NCBI GenBank assembly: GCA_016716635.1
Contig: JADJVZ010000011.1
Location: 744,001-808,000, forward strand
DNA length: 64,000 nt
Direction: 5' to 3'
DNA from: Micropruina sp.
GTDB lineage: Bacteria; Actinomycetota; Actinomycetes; Propionibacteriales; Propionibacteriaceae
In this document: piece after piece, positions 16,290 through 25,117 of the stretch
Layout of the letters: each line of letters begins with the position of its first letter
How positions within the stretch are numbered: the stretch's first letter is position 1
Made by a program: the position numbers and the translations under genes
Notes under the pieces: generated by a model
What the model was told of the DNA's origin: nothing
Databases searched by the model: none
What the model saw: the letters and a program-made list of their open reading frames with translations, nothing else

Positions 16290-18194
16290 GTGGCGGGACG
16301 GATCAACGACGAGGACCTTGAGACCGTCCGTCAGCGCGCCCGGATCGAAGACATCGTGGGCGCCACGGTTGCCCTGCGCAACGCGGGCGGGGGTGCGCTC
16401 ACCGGGCTGTGCCCGTTCCACGATGAGAAGACCCCGAGCTTTCGGGTCACGCCGTCGCGCGGCTTCTACTACTGCTTCGGGTGTGGCAAGGGCGGTGACG
16501 TCATCAGCTTCGTCCAGGAGCTCAACAACGTGTCGTTCACCGAGGCCGTGCAGTTCCTGGCCGACAAGGTGGGCATCCAGCTGCGGTTGTCCGAGGATGG
16601 TCCGCGGCAGGCGCCCGGCGGACGCATGCGCATCCTTGAGGCCAACAAGTTCGCCGCCGAGTACTTCTCCGAGCAGTTGCACACCCAAGACGGGCTCGTC
16701 GGACGCCAGTTTCTCGCCGGACGCGGGTTCGATCAGAACTCCGCCGCACGGTTCGGGATCGGTTACGCACCCCAGGACGGCAAGGCCCTCGGACGGCACC
16801 TCAAAGGCCGCGGGTTCACCGACGACGAGCTGGTGCGGGCGGGATTGATCCGCGCCAACGGCTGGGACTTCTTCCAGGGACGCCTGTTGTGGCCGATCCG
16901 CGATTCGGGGGCCTCGGTGCTCGGCTTCGGGGCCCGGCGGCTCTCGGATACCGATCGCATGCCGGCCAAGTACATCAACACCCCCGAGACGCCGGTCTAC
17001 AAGAAGTCGAACGTCCTTTACGGGCTCGATTTGGCGCGCTCCGCCATCGGCAAGAAGAACCAGGCCGTGGTGGTCGAGGGCTACACCGACGTCATGGCCG
17101 CCCACCTGTCGGGCGTCGACACGGCGGTGGCCTCCTGCGGTACGGCGTTCGGCGAGGAGCACGCCAAGCTCATCGCCCGGCTGATGGGAACCGACGCCTT
17201 GGGCGGCGAGGTGATCTTCACCTTTGACGGCGACGCGGCCGGCCAAAACGCGGCCTTGAAGGTGTTCAGCCTGGATTCGGCGTTCATCTCCCAGACCTAC
17301 GTGGCCGTCGAGCCGTCGGGGCTGGACCCCTGCGATTTGCGGCTGCAGCAGGGCGAGGCGGCCGTCCGTGAGTTGGTGGCCCGCCGGGTGCCGCTGTACC
17401 GCTTCGTGATGCGCAACGCGATCGACCAGTTCGACCTCGATAGGGCCGACGGACGCCTCGGAGCCCTGAGAGCCGTCGCGCCGTTGGTGTCGAGCGTCCG
17501 CGATGTGTCGCTCCTCGGCGAGTACGCCCGCGAGTTGTCGGGCATGATCGGCGTCGACATCGATCAGGTGCGCCAAGCCGTCAAGGTGGCCTCGCATCGG
17601 GGCCCGAAACCGACACCGGACAAGGTCCGACGGACGTTCGACGGCCCTCCACTCCCCGAGCCCCCCGACGAGGACGCCCCGCCTGAGGACGACGAGACGC
17701 CGGTGGTCACCGAGGGCCTACCGATGCCTGACGCCCGCGATCGCAGCCTCGACGCCGAGCGCAATGTGCTCAAAGTCATGATGCAGGCGCCCGAATCCTT
17801 CCTGCCCGGGTGGAACGGCGTGAGCGCGGAGGACTTCCGACACCCCGCGTATCGGATGTTGTTCGCGACGGCGTCCGAGGTGGCGAGGAGCTCGGAGTGG
17901 GTGAGGTCCGTCCGCGAGGCGGCCACCGATCCGACGGTGGATCAGCTGGCCATTGCGCTCTCGGTCGAGCCGCTGCTGCGCGAGGCGACCCCGCGGTACG
18001 CGCAGGAGTACGCGGCGAAGGTCCAGATGCTGCGGCTGATCTACCAAATCAACGAGCTCAAGGGGCGCCTGCAGCGGACGAACCCCGTCGAGCACCCCGA
18101 GGACCATCGCCGCATGTTCGCCAAGCTCATCGACCTCGAGCGGCGCCGGGCCGAACTCCAGCACCTCGTGTCGGGCCCTTCGGACGGACCGTAG
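16290..18194 (+). CDS. dnaG: DNA primase DnaG
   Basis: This 634-residue enzyme makes RNA primers at the replication fork and is recruited by the DnaB helicase. The CHC2 zinc-binding domain is visible at C41, H44, C62 and C65 (CPFHDEKTPSF and YYCFGCGKGGD). The TOPRIM polymerase core includes VVVEGYTDVMAAH near residue 260 and FTFDGDAAGQNA near 310. A Pro/Glu/Asp-rich linker near 445-475 leads to the C-terminal helicase-interaction domain (residues about 485-634). The length is normal for actinobacterial DnaG. The GTG start appears leaderless. Confidence 0.96.
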   Translation: MAGRINDEDLETVRQRARIEDIVGATVALRNAGGGALTGLCPFHDEKTPSFRVTPSRGFYYCFGCGKGGDVISFVQELNNVSFTEAVQFLADKVGIQLRLSEDGPRQAPGGRMRILEANKFAAEYFSEQLHTQDGLVGRQFLAGRGFDQNSAARFGIGYAPQDGKALGRHLKGRGFTDDELVRAGLIRANGWDFFQGRLLWPIRDSGASVLGFGARRLSDTDRMPAKYINTPETPVYKKSNVLYGLDLARSAIGKKNQAVVVEGYTDVMAAHLSGVDTAVASCGTAFGEEHAKLIARLMGTDALGGEVIFTFDGDAAGQNAALKVFSLDSAFISQTYVAVEPSGLDPCDLRLQQGEAAVRELVARRVPLYRFVMRNAIDQFDLDRADGRLGALRAVAPLVSSVRDVSLLGEYARELSGMIGVDIDQVRQAVKVASHRGPKPTPDKVRRTFDGPPLPEPPDEDAPPEDDETPVVTEGLPMPDARDRSLDAERNVLKVMMQAPESFLPGWNGVSAEDFRHPAYRMLFATASEVARSSEWVRSVREAATDPTVDQLAIALSVEPLLREATPRYAQEYAAKVQMLRLIYQINELKGRLQRTNPVEHPEDHRRMFAKLIDLERRRAELQHLVSGPSDGP

Positions 18195-18226
18195 AGGTCG
18201 GGCCCCTGGCCGACTTCGAATGATGA

Positions 18227-18263
18227 TGTTGATTTACACGTCAGGGTGACGTGTAAATCAACA
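18227..18263. repeat. Perfect 17-bp-arm palindrome between convergent dnaG and flavoenzyme genes
   Basis: Arms 18227-18243 (TGTTGATTTACACGTCA) and 18247-18263 are perfect reverse complements around a GGG loop. The sequence is AT-rich against a GC-rich background and lies between two gene 3' ends, so it could act as a bidirectional terminator or a protein-binding site. It lacks a T-tract on either side. Confidence 0.8.
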
Positions 18264-18281
18264 CCATGATTCGCGAGGCGA

Positions 18282-20291
18282 CTACAGCGCGGCGGCGGCC
18301 TCGGTGGCCTGGCGAATGGCGCGGACCGCGTCCAGTTCAGCGGCCTCATCTGCGCCCCCGATGAGGTGGACTTGTTTGCCGGCGGCCAGCAGGCCGTCGT
18401 GCAGTTCTCGCTGCGGTTCCTGGCCGGCGCAGACCACGATCGTGTCGACCTCGAGGGTGAGCGGCTGCCCGTCCACGGTGAGATGGAGGCCGGCGTCGTC
18501 GATCCGCTCGTAGGTCGCGCCCCGTACGAGATTCACACCGCGCTGCGCCAGCACGGCGCGATGGATCCAACCGGTGGTGCGGCCGAGGCCGGCGCCGATG
18601 GGGGAGGTGCGGCGCTGGACGAGGTGCACCTGCCGGGCTGCCGGTTCTGGGATTGGGGCGACCAGGCCACCCGGTGAGGCAAACGTGGGGTCAATGCCCC
18701 ACTGGGCGTAGAACTCCTCGATGGTTTCCGGGGCGGCGGCCGGGGTCGTCAGGTAGTCGGCCACGTCGACGCCGATCCCGCCCGCGCCCATGATCACGAC
18801 CCTGTCGCCGACGCGCACGTGGTCGCCAAGGACCTGGGCGTAGGTGACCACGCTCGGGTGATCGATGCCCGGCACGTCCGGAATCCGTGGGGTCACCCCC
18901 GTGGCGAGCAGGATGACGTCGAAGGGAGCCAGATCGTCGAGGGTGGCGCGGACGCCCGTCCGGACCGTTACCCCGCGCTCGGCCAGCGCGGTCGCGAAGT
19001 AGCGCAGCGTCTGGGCGTACTCCTCTTTGCCCGGGATCTGGCACGCCAGCCGGAACTGGCCCCCGATCTCGTCGTCGGCCTCGAAGAGCGTCACCGCGAA
19101 GCCCCGGGCGGCGGCGGTCGTGGCGGCTGCGAGCCCGGCGGGCCCGGCGCCGACCACGGCCACCGTTCGTTTGGTGTTGGTCGGCCGGAGGGTCAAGACG
19201 GTCTCGTGACAAGCGCGGGGGTTCACCAGGCAGGAAGCCACGAGCCCGGCGAATGTCCGATCGAGGCAGGCCTGATTACAGGCGATGCAGGTGTTGATGC
19301 GGTCGGGACGGCCCGCGGCGGCCTTGGCGAGGAACTCCGGGTCGGCGAGGAATGGTCGGGCCAAAGACACGAGGTCGGCGTCGGCGGCCAGCACCTCCTC
19401 GGCAACCTCCGGGGTGTTCAGTCGATTCGCGGCGATGATCGGGATCTGGACGGCGCTGCGGACGGCGGCCGTGACAGGGGCGAAGGCTGCTCGCGGCACG
19501 TTGGTGGCGATGGTCGGGACCCTCGACTCGTGCCAGCCGATGCCCGTGCTGATGATCGAGGCCCCCGCACGTTCGACGGCTTTGGCAAGGGTTCGAACCT
19601 CGTCGAGGGTCTGCCCACCGTCGACGAGATCGAGCATCGACAAGCGGTAGATGAGCAGCGGGCTTGGGCCAATGCGGTCGCGGACGGACCGGACGACCGC
19701 GACGGGCATCCGCATTCTGGCCTCGGCGGAGCCGCCCCAGTCGTCCGAGCGCTGGTTGGTGCGGGCAGCGAGGAACTGGTTGAGCAGATAGCCTTCGGAC
19801 CCCATCACCTCGACCCCGTCGTACCCGGCGGCCACGGCCAGCGCGGCGCAGCGGGCGAAGGCGTCGATGGTGGCGCGGACGTCGGCGTCGCTCAGTTCCC
19901 GCGGGGTGGCCGGCGTAATGGGCGCGCGAAGCGGGCTCGGGGCGACCGCATCGGCGTGCTGGGAGTACCGGCCGCCGTGCAAGATCTGCAGACAGATCCG
20001 TCCGCCCGCGGCGTGGACTGCGGCGGTGATGAGGCGGTGGGATTCCGCCTCCTCGTCAGTCGTCAGGGCCGCAGCCCCGACATAGAGGCGACCTTCGGCG
20101 TTGGGCGCGATGCCGCCGGTCACGATCAGTCCGACCCCCGCGGCGGCGCGCTCGGCGTAGAAGGCGGCAAGGCGTCCGAACCCGTCCGGTGCCTCTTCGA
20201 GCCCTGTGTGCATCGATCCCATCACCACACGATTCGGCAGGGTGAGCGAGCCGAGGTCGAGAGGCGCAAAGAGGTGCGGGTAGGGCGACAT
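18282..20291 (-). CDS. NADH:flavin oxidoreductase, 2,4-dienoyl-CoA reductase (FadH) type
   Basis: The 669-residue enzyme has an N-terminal Old Yellow Enzyme TIM barrel (PLDLGSLTLPNRVVMGSMHTGLEE; catalytic region LQILHGGRY near 110; YLLNQFLAARTNQRSDDWGG near 175). A [4Fe-4S] cluster motif is seen near 340-360 (CIACNQACLDR then SCLVNP). The C-terminal half is an FAD/NAD(P) module starting VAVVGAGPAGLAAATTAA near 380, with a second GAGGIGVDVADYL. This is the layout of 2,4-dienoyl-CoA reductase and related trimethylamine dehydrogenase-type enzymes, which remove double bonds during unsaturated fatty acid oxidation. The true substrate may differ. GTG-ATG starts lie side by side (20294/20291). Confidence 0.85.
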   Translation of the reverse strand: MSPYPHLFAPLDLGSLTLPNRVVMGSMHTGLEEAPDGFGRLAAFYAERAAAGVGLIVTGGIAPNAEGRLYVGAAALTTDEEAESHRLITAAVHAAGGRICLQILHGGRYSQHADAVAPSPLRAPITPATPRELSDADVRATIDAFARCAALAVAAGYDGVEVMGSEGYLLNQFLAARTNQRSDDWGGSAEARMRMPVAVVRSVRDRIGPSPLLIYRLSMLDLVDGGQTLDEVRTLAKAVERAGASIISTGIGWHESRVPTIATNVPRAAFAPVTAAVRSAVQIPIIAANRLNTPEVAEEVLAADADLVSLARPFLADPEFLAKAAAGRPDRINTCIACNQACLDRTFAGLVASCLVNPRACHETVLTLRPTNTKRTVAVVGAGPAGLAAATTAAARGFAVTLFEADDEIGGQFRLACQIPGKEEYAQTLRYFATALAERGVTVRTGVRATLDDLAPFDVILLATGVTPRIPDVPGIDHPSVVTYAQVLGDHVRVGDRVVIMGAGGIGVDVADYLTTPAAAPETIEEFYAQWGIDPTFASPGGLVAPIPEPAARQVHLVQRRTSPIGAGLGRTTGWIHRAVLAQRGVNLVRGATYERIDDAGLHLTVDGQPLTLEVDTIVVCAGQEPQRELHDGLLAAGKQVHLIGGADEAAELDAVRAIRQATEAAAAL

Positions 20292-20499
20292 CACGCCATC
20301 GTACGGGCCGAGTAGTCAGACGGAAGGGCCAGCGGTCCAGACGGATCACGGGGCTGGCGCCCCAGTTGTCCGTTCTCTTAGAAGACCGTCGGTAGCGGAA
20401 TATTCGGTAGGGCGGACTCACAGGGTGTTGTCAGAATGCTGCTCCACAGATTTGCGTGACAGAGGGTGCGGCGGACGTCCGGGAACCCAGGCTGGACCC

Positions 20500-21285
20500 A
20501 TGAAGACGGACGTAGACCTGTTGACCGCCAAGGACGAGCACGTGCTCGGCCGCACCATCGAGGCCGGACTCTTTGCAGAGGCGGCGCTGCACAAGGCGTG
20601 CCCCGCCGACGCCGAGGACCTAGCCCTTCTGGTCGCCCTGGGGCGGTCAGCGTTCGAACGGTTCGTGAGCGCGAACCTGCGGTTGGTGTGGCAGGAGGTG
20701 CATGCCACCGGTCGCCGCGGCGCCGCCGCCGAAGAGCTGTTCCAGTGCGGGTGCGTGGCGCTCGTGACGGCAGCCCAACGCTGGGATTGCGAGCGGGGAT
20801 CGCGGTTCGCTGCCATCGCTGTGCCCTACGTGCGCTTTGCGTTGCGCGACGCCATGGCTCACGCCGACAGCTCTGGCGAACTGAGCCTCCGCCGAGCGCG
20901 GGACGTGCGGAGCGTTCGGATCCTTGCCGAGCGGTTCGATGCGCGGTTGCCCCGGGCGGAGCTCGCCAAGGGCGTGGGGCTGGCGATCGGACGTCCGGCG
21001 GCGTGGGTTGAAGCGGCCCTGCGGCAGCGCGCGTGCCTGTCGTTCGACGAGACCACGACTCCGGTGGGGGAGCACGCCGAGGAGCCCGATCTGCCTGCGC
21101 TGTTGGCTCGGTTGACGCTCGAACAGGGTGAGGTCATCCGGTGGCGCTTTGGACTCGACGGCGAGGCGCCCCTGTCGCTGGTGGAGATCGCGCGGCGGTT
21201 GCGATGCAGTGAGGCGAGCGTCCGCCGGATCGAAAGGGCGGCGCTCGAGACGATGCGGCGAACGTCCGCGGAGTTGGCGGCTTGA
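20500..21285 (+). CDS. Divergent sigma-70 family factor
   Basis: The 261-residue protein has sigma region 1.2-like sequence (LLTAKDEHVLGRTIEAGL) and region 2 (FVSANLRLVWQEV, ELFQCGCVALVTAAQRWDCERGSRFAAIA). After a shortened region 3, region 4 shows LTLEQGEVIRWRFGLDGEAPLSLVEIARRL and the helix-turn-helix CSEASVRRIERAALETMRR. In the promoter-melting segment the usual Tyr/Trp-rich FSTYATWWIR is replaced by FAAIAVPYVR, so open-complex behaviour may differ from housekeeping sigma factors. I take the ATG at 20500 because it begins just before the 1.2-like helix; a longer frame from 20425 adds an unconvincing Cys-rich leader. No anti-sigma gene is adjacent. Confidence 0.75.
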   Translation: MKTDVDLLTAKDEHVLGRTIEAGLFAEAALHKACPADAEDLALLVALGRSAFERFVSANLRLVWQEVHATGRRGAAAEELFQCGCVALVTAAQRWDCERGSRFAAIAVPYVRFALRDAMAHADSSGELSLRRARDVRSVRILAERFDARLPRAELAKGVGLAIGRPAAWVEAALRQRACLSFDETTTPVGEHAEEPDLPALLARLTLEQGEVIRWRFGLDGEAPLSLVEIARRLRCSEASVRRIERAALETMRRTSAELAA

Positions 21286-21292
21286 GACCCGG

Positions 21293-21298
21293 CACAAT
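21293..21298 (+). promoter_or_regulatory. Possible leaderless -10 box
   Basis: CACAAT sits 7 nt before the ATG at 21306 without a ribosome site between, the same spacing as for dnaG. Read-through from the sigma gene 20 nt upstream is also possible. Confidence 0.3.
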
Positions 21299-21305
21299 GG
21301 TCGCC

Positions 21306-21824
21306 ATGCCGTTGTTTCGCCGTTCCCCCGCCAAGGACGTCCGAGCCGACCTCTTGGCCTGGCTCGATTCCCAAGGCGTTGCCGGTGACCGGCGGATTCT
21401 CGCCTGGGCGTCCGGTGAGGCGGGGGACACGGCGGCCTACGGGTTGGCGGGGCGGCTTGTCTGGCGATCCGACGACGGCTGGCATCAGGTGCCGTGGCAC
21501 GAGATCGAGCACGCGTCCAACGACGGTGCGACCGGTGCCCTGCGCTTCACGACGACAACGGGGGAGTCCTATGAGTTGGATCTCGCCGATTCGTCCCTGC
21601 TCTCGCAGTTGGTCCGCGAACGGGTCGAAGCGACGATCCTGATCCAAAGGGCGGTGACCTTAGGCGGCGGCAAGGCCGCAGTGGTCAGCGCCCGGCGCGC
21701 GCTCGTCGGCTCCGACGCCATCATCTGGCACGTCTCATGGCCCCCCGGCATCACGAAGAACAGCTACCGCGAACTCCGCGTCCAGCAAGAACTCGACCGA
21801 CTCCAGGCCGACTACGACGTCTGA
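21306..21824 (+). CDS. Conserved-type actinobacterial hypothetical protein (172 aa)
   Basis: The product begins MPLFRRSPAKDVRADLLAWL and is soluble. It contains a probable small beta-rich domain (YGLAGRLVWRSDDGWHQVPWHEIEHA, GALRFTTTTGESYELDL) and ends in a charged helix (YRELRVQQELDRLQADYDV). It resembles PH-like actinobacterial proteins of unknown function, but I cannot assign a role. The start at 21306 is preferred over 21282 because it follows a possible leaderless promoter. It lies 20 nt after the sigma-like gene and could be co-transcribed. Confidence 0.65.
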   Translation: MPLFRRSPAKDVRADLLAWLDSQGVAGDRRILAWASGEAGDTAAYGLAGRLVWRSDDGWHQVPWHEIEHASNDGATGALRFTTTTGESYELDLADSSLLSQLVRERVEATILIQRAVTLGGGKAAVVSARRALVGSDAIIWHVSWPPGITKNSYRELRVQQELDRLQADYDV

Positions 21825-21855
21825 AAGGCGTCGCAGGGGTGGGTCAGGTCGGCTC

Positions 21856-21959
21856 AACAACGAAAATGACGCACTCGACGCGACCGTCACCCTTGTGAAT
21901 CGCCGCTGACAAGGGGTAATGACAGTGGCGGTCTCGACGAAGGCGCCATTTTCGTCGTT
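21856..21959. repeat. 104-bp imperfect palindromic repeat, copy 1
   Basis: The element starts AACAACGAAAATGA and ends CATTTTCGTCGTT, so its halves are imperfect inverted copies around a loop near 21897-21906. It aligns without gaps to 28142-28245, with about three quarters of positions identical, including CTGACAAGGGGT and TTTCGTCGTT. It occupies a 440-bp region without genes (21825-22264), which also holds the transporter promoter and operator. I see no credible gene in the rest of that region. Confidence 0.75.
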
Positions 21960-22168
21960 CGTGTGCCTTGGTGCCTAGTGACGGTCGCCTCATGCAATCT
22001 TGCTGATCCCGGGACTGGAGTCCGTCCACGCCATCACGCCCGAGTGCACGCGATGTGGGTTCGACAGCGGCGCGGGTCGAAGGGCGCACGCCTATGCGCG
22101 TGCTGGACGTGTCACCACACGCTGCCCATTCGGGGGCTGAGGTGCTAATCATGCGCATGCACGACCCA

Positions 22169-22224
22169 TTGACCTCGTGCGAGTCATGCCGGTAGCTTCA
22201 TCTGCGGGAGCGCTCCCGCAGATG
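22169..22224 (+). promoter_or_regulatory. Promoter and LacI-type operator of the AfuABC-like operon
   Basis: A sigma-70 promoter is visible as TTGACC (22169-22174), an 18-bp spacer and TAGCTT (22193-22198). Directly after it, at 22199-22224, lies a perfect 26-bp palindrome whose core GGGAGCGCTCCC fits the LacI/GalR operator type. Bound repressor would cover the transcription start. The LacI-family gene at the end of the operon is the obvious candidate regulator. Confidence 0.8.
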
Positions 22225-22264
22225 ATCACGAAGCGTTCCGACATCAACGAAGGAAGGCTTCTCG

Positions 22265-23320
22265 ATGCGTAATCGACTCATCACGGGGGTACTGGCGTCA
22301 GCGCTGTGCTCGATCGTGACCCTCACGGCGTGCTCTGCGCCTGCTGGCACCAGCACCAGCGCCGCAGGCACCACTGACTCCCTCAACATCGCCTGCTCCC
22401 AGCAGGAGGACTTCTGCCAGAAGATCACGGCAGCGTTCCAGAAGGCGACCGGGATCAAGTCCACCTACGTGCGACTCGGCTCGGGCGAAGTGCTGGCTCG
22501 GTTGCAGACGGCCACGGGTGAGTTCGACGTCTGGTCGGGAGGGCAGGCCGAGAACCACCTGATCGCCAACGACAAGGGCTTTGTGACCCCTTACGTCTCC
22601 CCGAACGCCGCCGCCCTCACGGCGGAATTCAAGGACGACAAGGGGATCTGGGCGGGGTTCTACACCGACTCCATCGCGTTCTGCTCCAACTCCAAGGAGC
22701 TGGCGAAGCTGGGTATCGCCGCCCCGACCTCGTGGCAGGCACTGCTCGACCCGAAGCTCAAGGGCCACATCGCCATGCCCCACCCGGCCACGGCGGGCGT
22801 CGGCTACATGGCAATCTTCACGGTCGACGCCCTCAACAACGGCGACAAGACCAAGACCATCGACTACTTCAAGTCGCTCAACCCGAGCATCGTGCAGTAT
22901 TCAAAGTCGGCCGCTACCGGCACCGAGATGGCGGGCCGCGGTGAAGTTGCTATCGCCATTGCCCTGGATTCCGACTGCGTGAAGGCCAAGCTCTCCGGTT
23001 TCGCTGACCTGGTCAACTCTTACCCGGCCGAAGGCACAGGCTACGAGGTCGGCTCGGTTTCGATCCTCAAGGGCGCCCGCAACGAGGCCGCCGCGAAGAA
23101 GTACATGGACTGGATCTTGTCGACTGACGCCCAGAACCAGTACGCCGACGTTCCCTCCTACGCGGCCCCGACCCTGCCCAAGGCCACTGTTGGCAAGGAT
23201 GTCCCGCCGCAGACCACCTTGAAGAAGGTCCCGTGGGATCTCCGCAAGGCCGCTGACGGTCGAGCCGACTTCATCAAGGCCTTCGAGAGCGACGTCGCCG
23301 CGTCGTCCACCGCGAAGTAG
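22265..23320 (+). CDS. Extracellular solute-binding lipoprotein, AfuA/FbpA type
   Basis: The 351-residue precursor has a lipoprotein signal: LASALCSIVTLTAC with lipidation at C23, then a Ser/Thr/Ala linker. The mature domain shows the family pattern LNIACSQQEDFCQKITAAFQKATGIKS, YTDSIAFCSNSKEL, PTSWQALLDPKLKGHIAMPHP and GYEVGSVSILKGARN. Members bind ferric iron, phosphonates or, for AfuA, hexose phosphates. The tyrosine pair typical of iron binding is not evident, and control by a LacI operator instead of an iron box favours a sugar-phosphate-like ligand. That is an inference. The ribosome site is GAAGGAAGG. Confidence 0.85.
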   Translation: MRNRLITGVLASALCSIVTLTACSAPAGTSTSAAGTTDSLNIACSQQEDFCQKITAAFQKATGIKSTYVRLGSGEVLARLQTATGEFDVWSGGQAENHLIANDKGFVTPYVSPNAAALTAEFKDDKGIWAGFYTDSIAFCSNSKELAKLGIAAPTSWQALLDPKLKGHIAMPHPATAGVGYMAIFTVDALNNGDKTKTIDYFKSLNPSIVQYSKSAATGTEMAGRGEVAIAIALDSDCVKAKLSGFADLVNSYPAEGTGYEVGSVSILKGARNEAAAKKYMDWILSTDAQNQYADVPSYAAPTLPKATVGKDVPPQTTLKKVPWDLRKAADGRADFIKAFESDVAASSTAK

Positions 23321-23336
23321 TTCGCATCCACAGAGC

Positions 23337-23373
23337 GCGCGTGTTCCGCCAACCCCTCAGGTGGAACACGCGC
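23337..23373 (+). promoter_or_regulatory. Intercistronic hairpin between binding protein and permease
   Basis: GCGCGTGTTCCGCC (23337-23350) pairs with GGTGGAACACGCGC (23360-23373), with one G-U pair and a 9-nt loop. There is no T-tract. Such hairpins after binding-protein genes usually give partial termination or protect the upstream mRNA, keeping the binding protein in excess over the membrane parts. Confidence 0.7.
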
Positions 23374-23392
23374 CCTGGAAACCGAGGTTGAG

Positions 23393-25117
23393 TTGACTCA
23401 AACGCTGACGCGCCAGCAGCCTGCTGCCGCCCCCATCCCCACGGCCCGCTCCCAACGGGCCCGCAAAGATCCCTATGTCTGGGTCGTCCTCGGTGTGGTG
23501 CTTGCCGCCTTGCTGGTTCTCCTTGGATTGCCAGTGGCTAAGCTTGCCGTCGAAGCCTTCTCCGAAGGGGGTCGCGCCGCGATCGTCCGGACGTTCTCGG
23601 CCGATCTATCCCCACTGTGGAACACCTTGTTACTCGGCGTTCTCGTCGGAATCTTGGGCACGGCCGTCGGGTTCGTGATGGCGTACGTGCAGGTCTTCTT
23701 GGACTTCCCTGGCAAGAAGCTGCTGCATGCGCTCACCTTGCTTCCCATGATTTCCCCACCGTTTGCCGTGGCCACCGCCCTGATCACGATGTTTGGTCGC
23801 CGGGGCATCATCAGCTACAAGCTCCTCGGTTTTGAGTTCGATGTCTACGGACTCCAAGGTCTCGTGATCGTCATCGCCATGACCTTCGCTCCGCTGGCCT
23901 ACATGAACATCCGTGGCATGTTCGAGAACCTCGACCCCTCACTTTTCGAGGCCGCCAAGGCGTTAGGTGCTAGCGAGACTCGGATCCTCTTCCGGGTCAC
24001 CTTGCCGATGGTGGTGCCAGCGCTGCTGGCGTCCTTCCTCATCCTCTTCGTGGAGGGCATCGCCGATCTCGCCAATCCGCTGGTCTTGGGCGGAAACTTC
24101 CGGGTGCTCGCGAGCCAGATCTACTTCGCCGTCGCCGGCCAAGGTGACATGGCGACAGCAGCCGGTCTCGCCATGGTGCTGCTCATCCCCGCAGTCGCGG
24201 TGTTCAGCATCCAGAAGTACTGGGCGAACCGAAAGTCCGTGGTGACAGTCACGGGCAAGCCCACCGGCGTCCGGCGGACGGTCACCGACCCCTGGGTCAA
24301 GGTGCCCATGCTCACCCTCGCCGCTTTGTGGACGATCTTGATCTTGCTGCTGTTTGGAGCGATCGTCGCGGGTGGCTTCACCAACATCTTGGGCGTGGAT
24401 AACACCTTTAGCCTCGGGCACTACGAGTTCGTCGCACGCTTGGGTTCAACGGCGATCTGGACGACCTTGTCCATGACCCTCATCGCGGCGCCCATTGCGG
24501 CTTTGTTGGCCGTGTGCGTCGGCTGGTTGGTCGTCAGGCAATTCCCTGCTGGGGGTCGATTTCTCGACTTCGCCGGAATGTTGGGCAGTGCCATTCCGGG
24601 GACCGTTCTCGGTCTCGGGTTTGCGTTGGCCTTCGCCAAGCCGACCTGGTTCATGGGGCAGCAGATCCTTCCCGCGCTGGCGGGCGGGCTGGCCGTCGGC
24701 TCCGGGGCGATCGCCATCATCCTGGTGTACGTCGCCCGCGGCATCCCGGCGGGGCAGCAGGCCACGATCGCGGGGCTGCGGCAGATCAATCCCCAGGTCG
24801 AAGAGGCCGCCGTCTCGGTGGGCGCGAACGCCCTGCAAACATTGCGACTGGTGACGCTGCCACTGATCCGTCCGGCGATCGTCACGGCGGTCACCTACAC
24901 GCTCACGAAATCGATGACGACCATCACGGCCATCATCTTCATCACCACTCCCCAAACGAAGGTGATCACCTCCCAGATCCTGGACGAGGTCGACGCGGGC
25001 CGTTTCGGCAACGCCTTCGCATACTGCACCATCCTGATTGCGCTGGTGCTGGTCGTGTTGGGGGTCACGACCCTTCTTATGAATGCCATTGGTCGGACGA
25101 AAGCGAAGACATCATGA
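23393..25117 (+). CDS. ABC transporter permease, two-domain AfuB/FbpB type
   Basis: The 574-residue protein is a fusion of two permease domains with about twelve transmembrane helices. Each half carries a cytoplasmic EAA-type loop that contacts the ATPase: FEAAKALGASETRILFRVTLPM near residue 190 and VEEAAVSVGANALQTLRLVTLPL near 470. The fused arrangement is typical of the ferric/2-aminoethylphosphonate/hexose-phosphate uptake class. The TTG start at 23393 follows CCGAGG. The stop overlaps the ATPase start by 4 nt (ATGA). Confidence 0.88.
   Translation: MTQTLTRQQPAAAPIPTARSQRARKDPYVWVVLGVVLAALLVLLGLPVAKLAVEAFSEGGRAAIVRTFSADLSPLWNTLLLGVLVGILGTAVGFVMAYVQVFLDFPGKKLLHALTLLPMISPPFAVATALITMFGRRGIISYKLLGFEFDVYGLQGLVIVIAMTFAPLAYMNIRGMFENLDPSLFEAAKALGASETRILFRVTLPMVVPALLASFLILFVEGIADLANPLVLGGNFRVLASQIYFAVAGQGDMATAAGLAMVLLIPAVAVFSIQKYWANRKSVVTVTGKPTGVRRTVTDPWVKVPMLTLAALWTILILLLFGAIVAGGFTNILGVDNTFSLGHYEFVARLGSTAIWTTLSMTLIAAPIAALLAVCVGWLVVRQFPAGGRFLDFAGMLGSAIPGTVLGLGFALAFAKPTWFMGQQILPALAGGLAVGSGAIAIILVYVARGIPAGQQATIAGLRQINPQVEEAAVSVGANALQTLRLVTLPLIRPAIVTAVTYTLTKSMTTITAIIFITTPQTKVITSQILDEVDAGRFGNAFAYCTILIALVLVVLGVTTLLMNAIGRTKAKTS

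Noticed and set aside
16173..17597. 474-codon minus-strand frame opposite dnaG
   Set aside because: The plus strand has complete primase motifs; the minus frame is a shadow.
18819..20315. 498-codon plus-strand frame opposite the flavoenzyme
   Set aside because: The minus strand has FMN, FeS and FAD motifs in order; this frame is an artefact of high GC.
21844..22158. 104-codon minus-strand frame in the spacer before the transporter operon
   Set aside because: It runs through the 104-bp palindromic repeat, has no ribosome site and no recognisable content.
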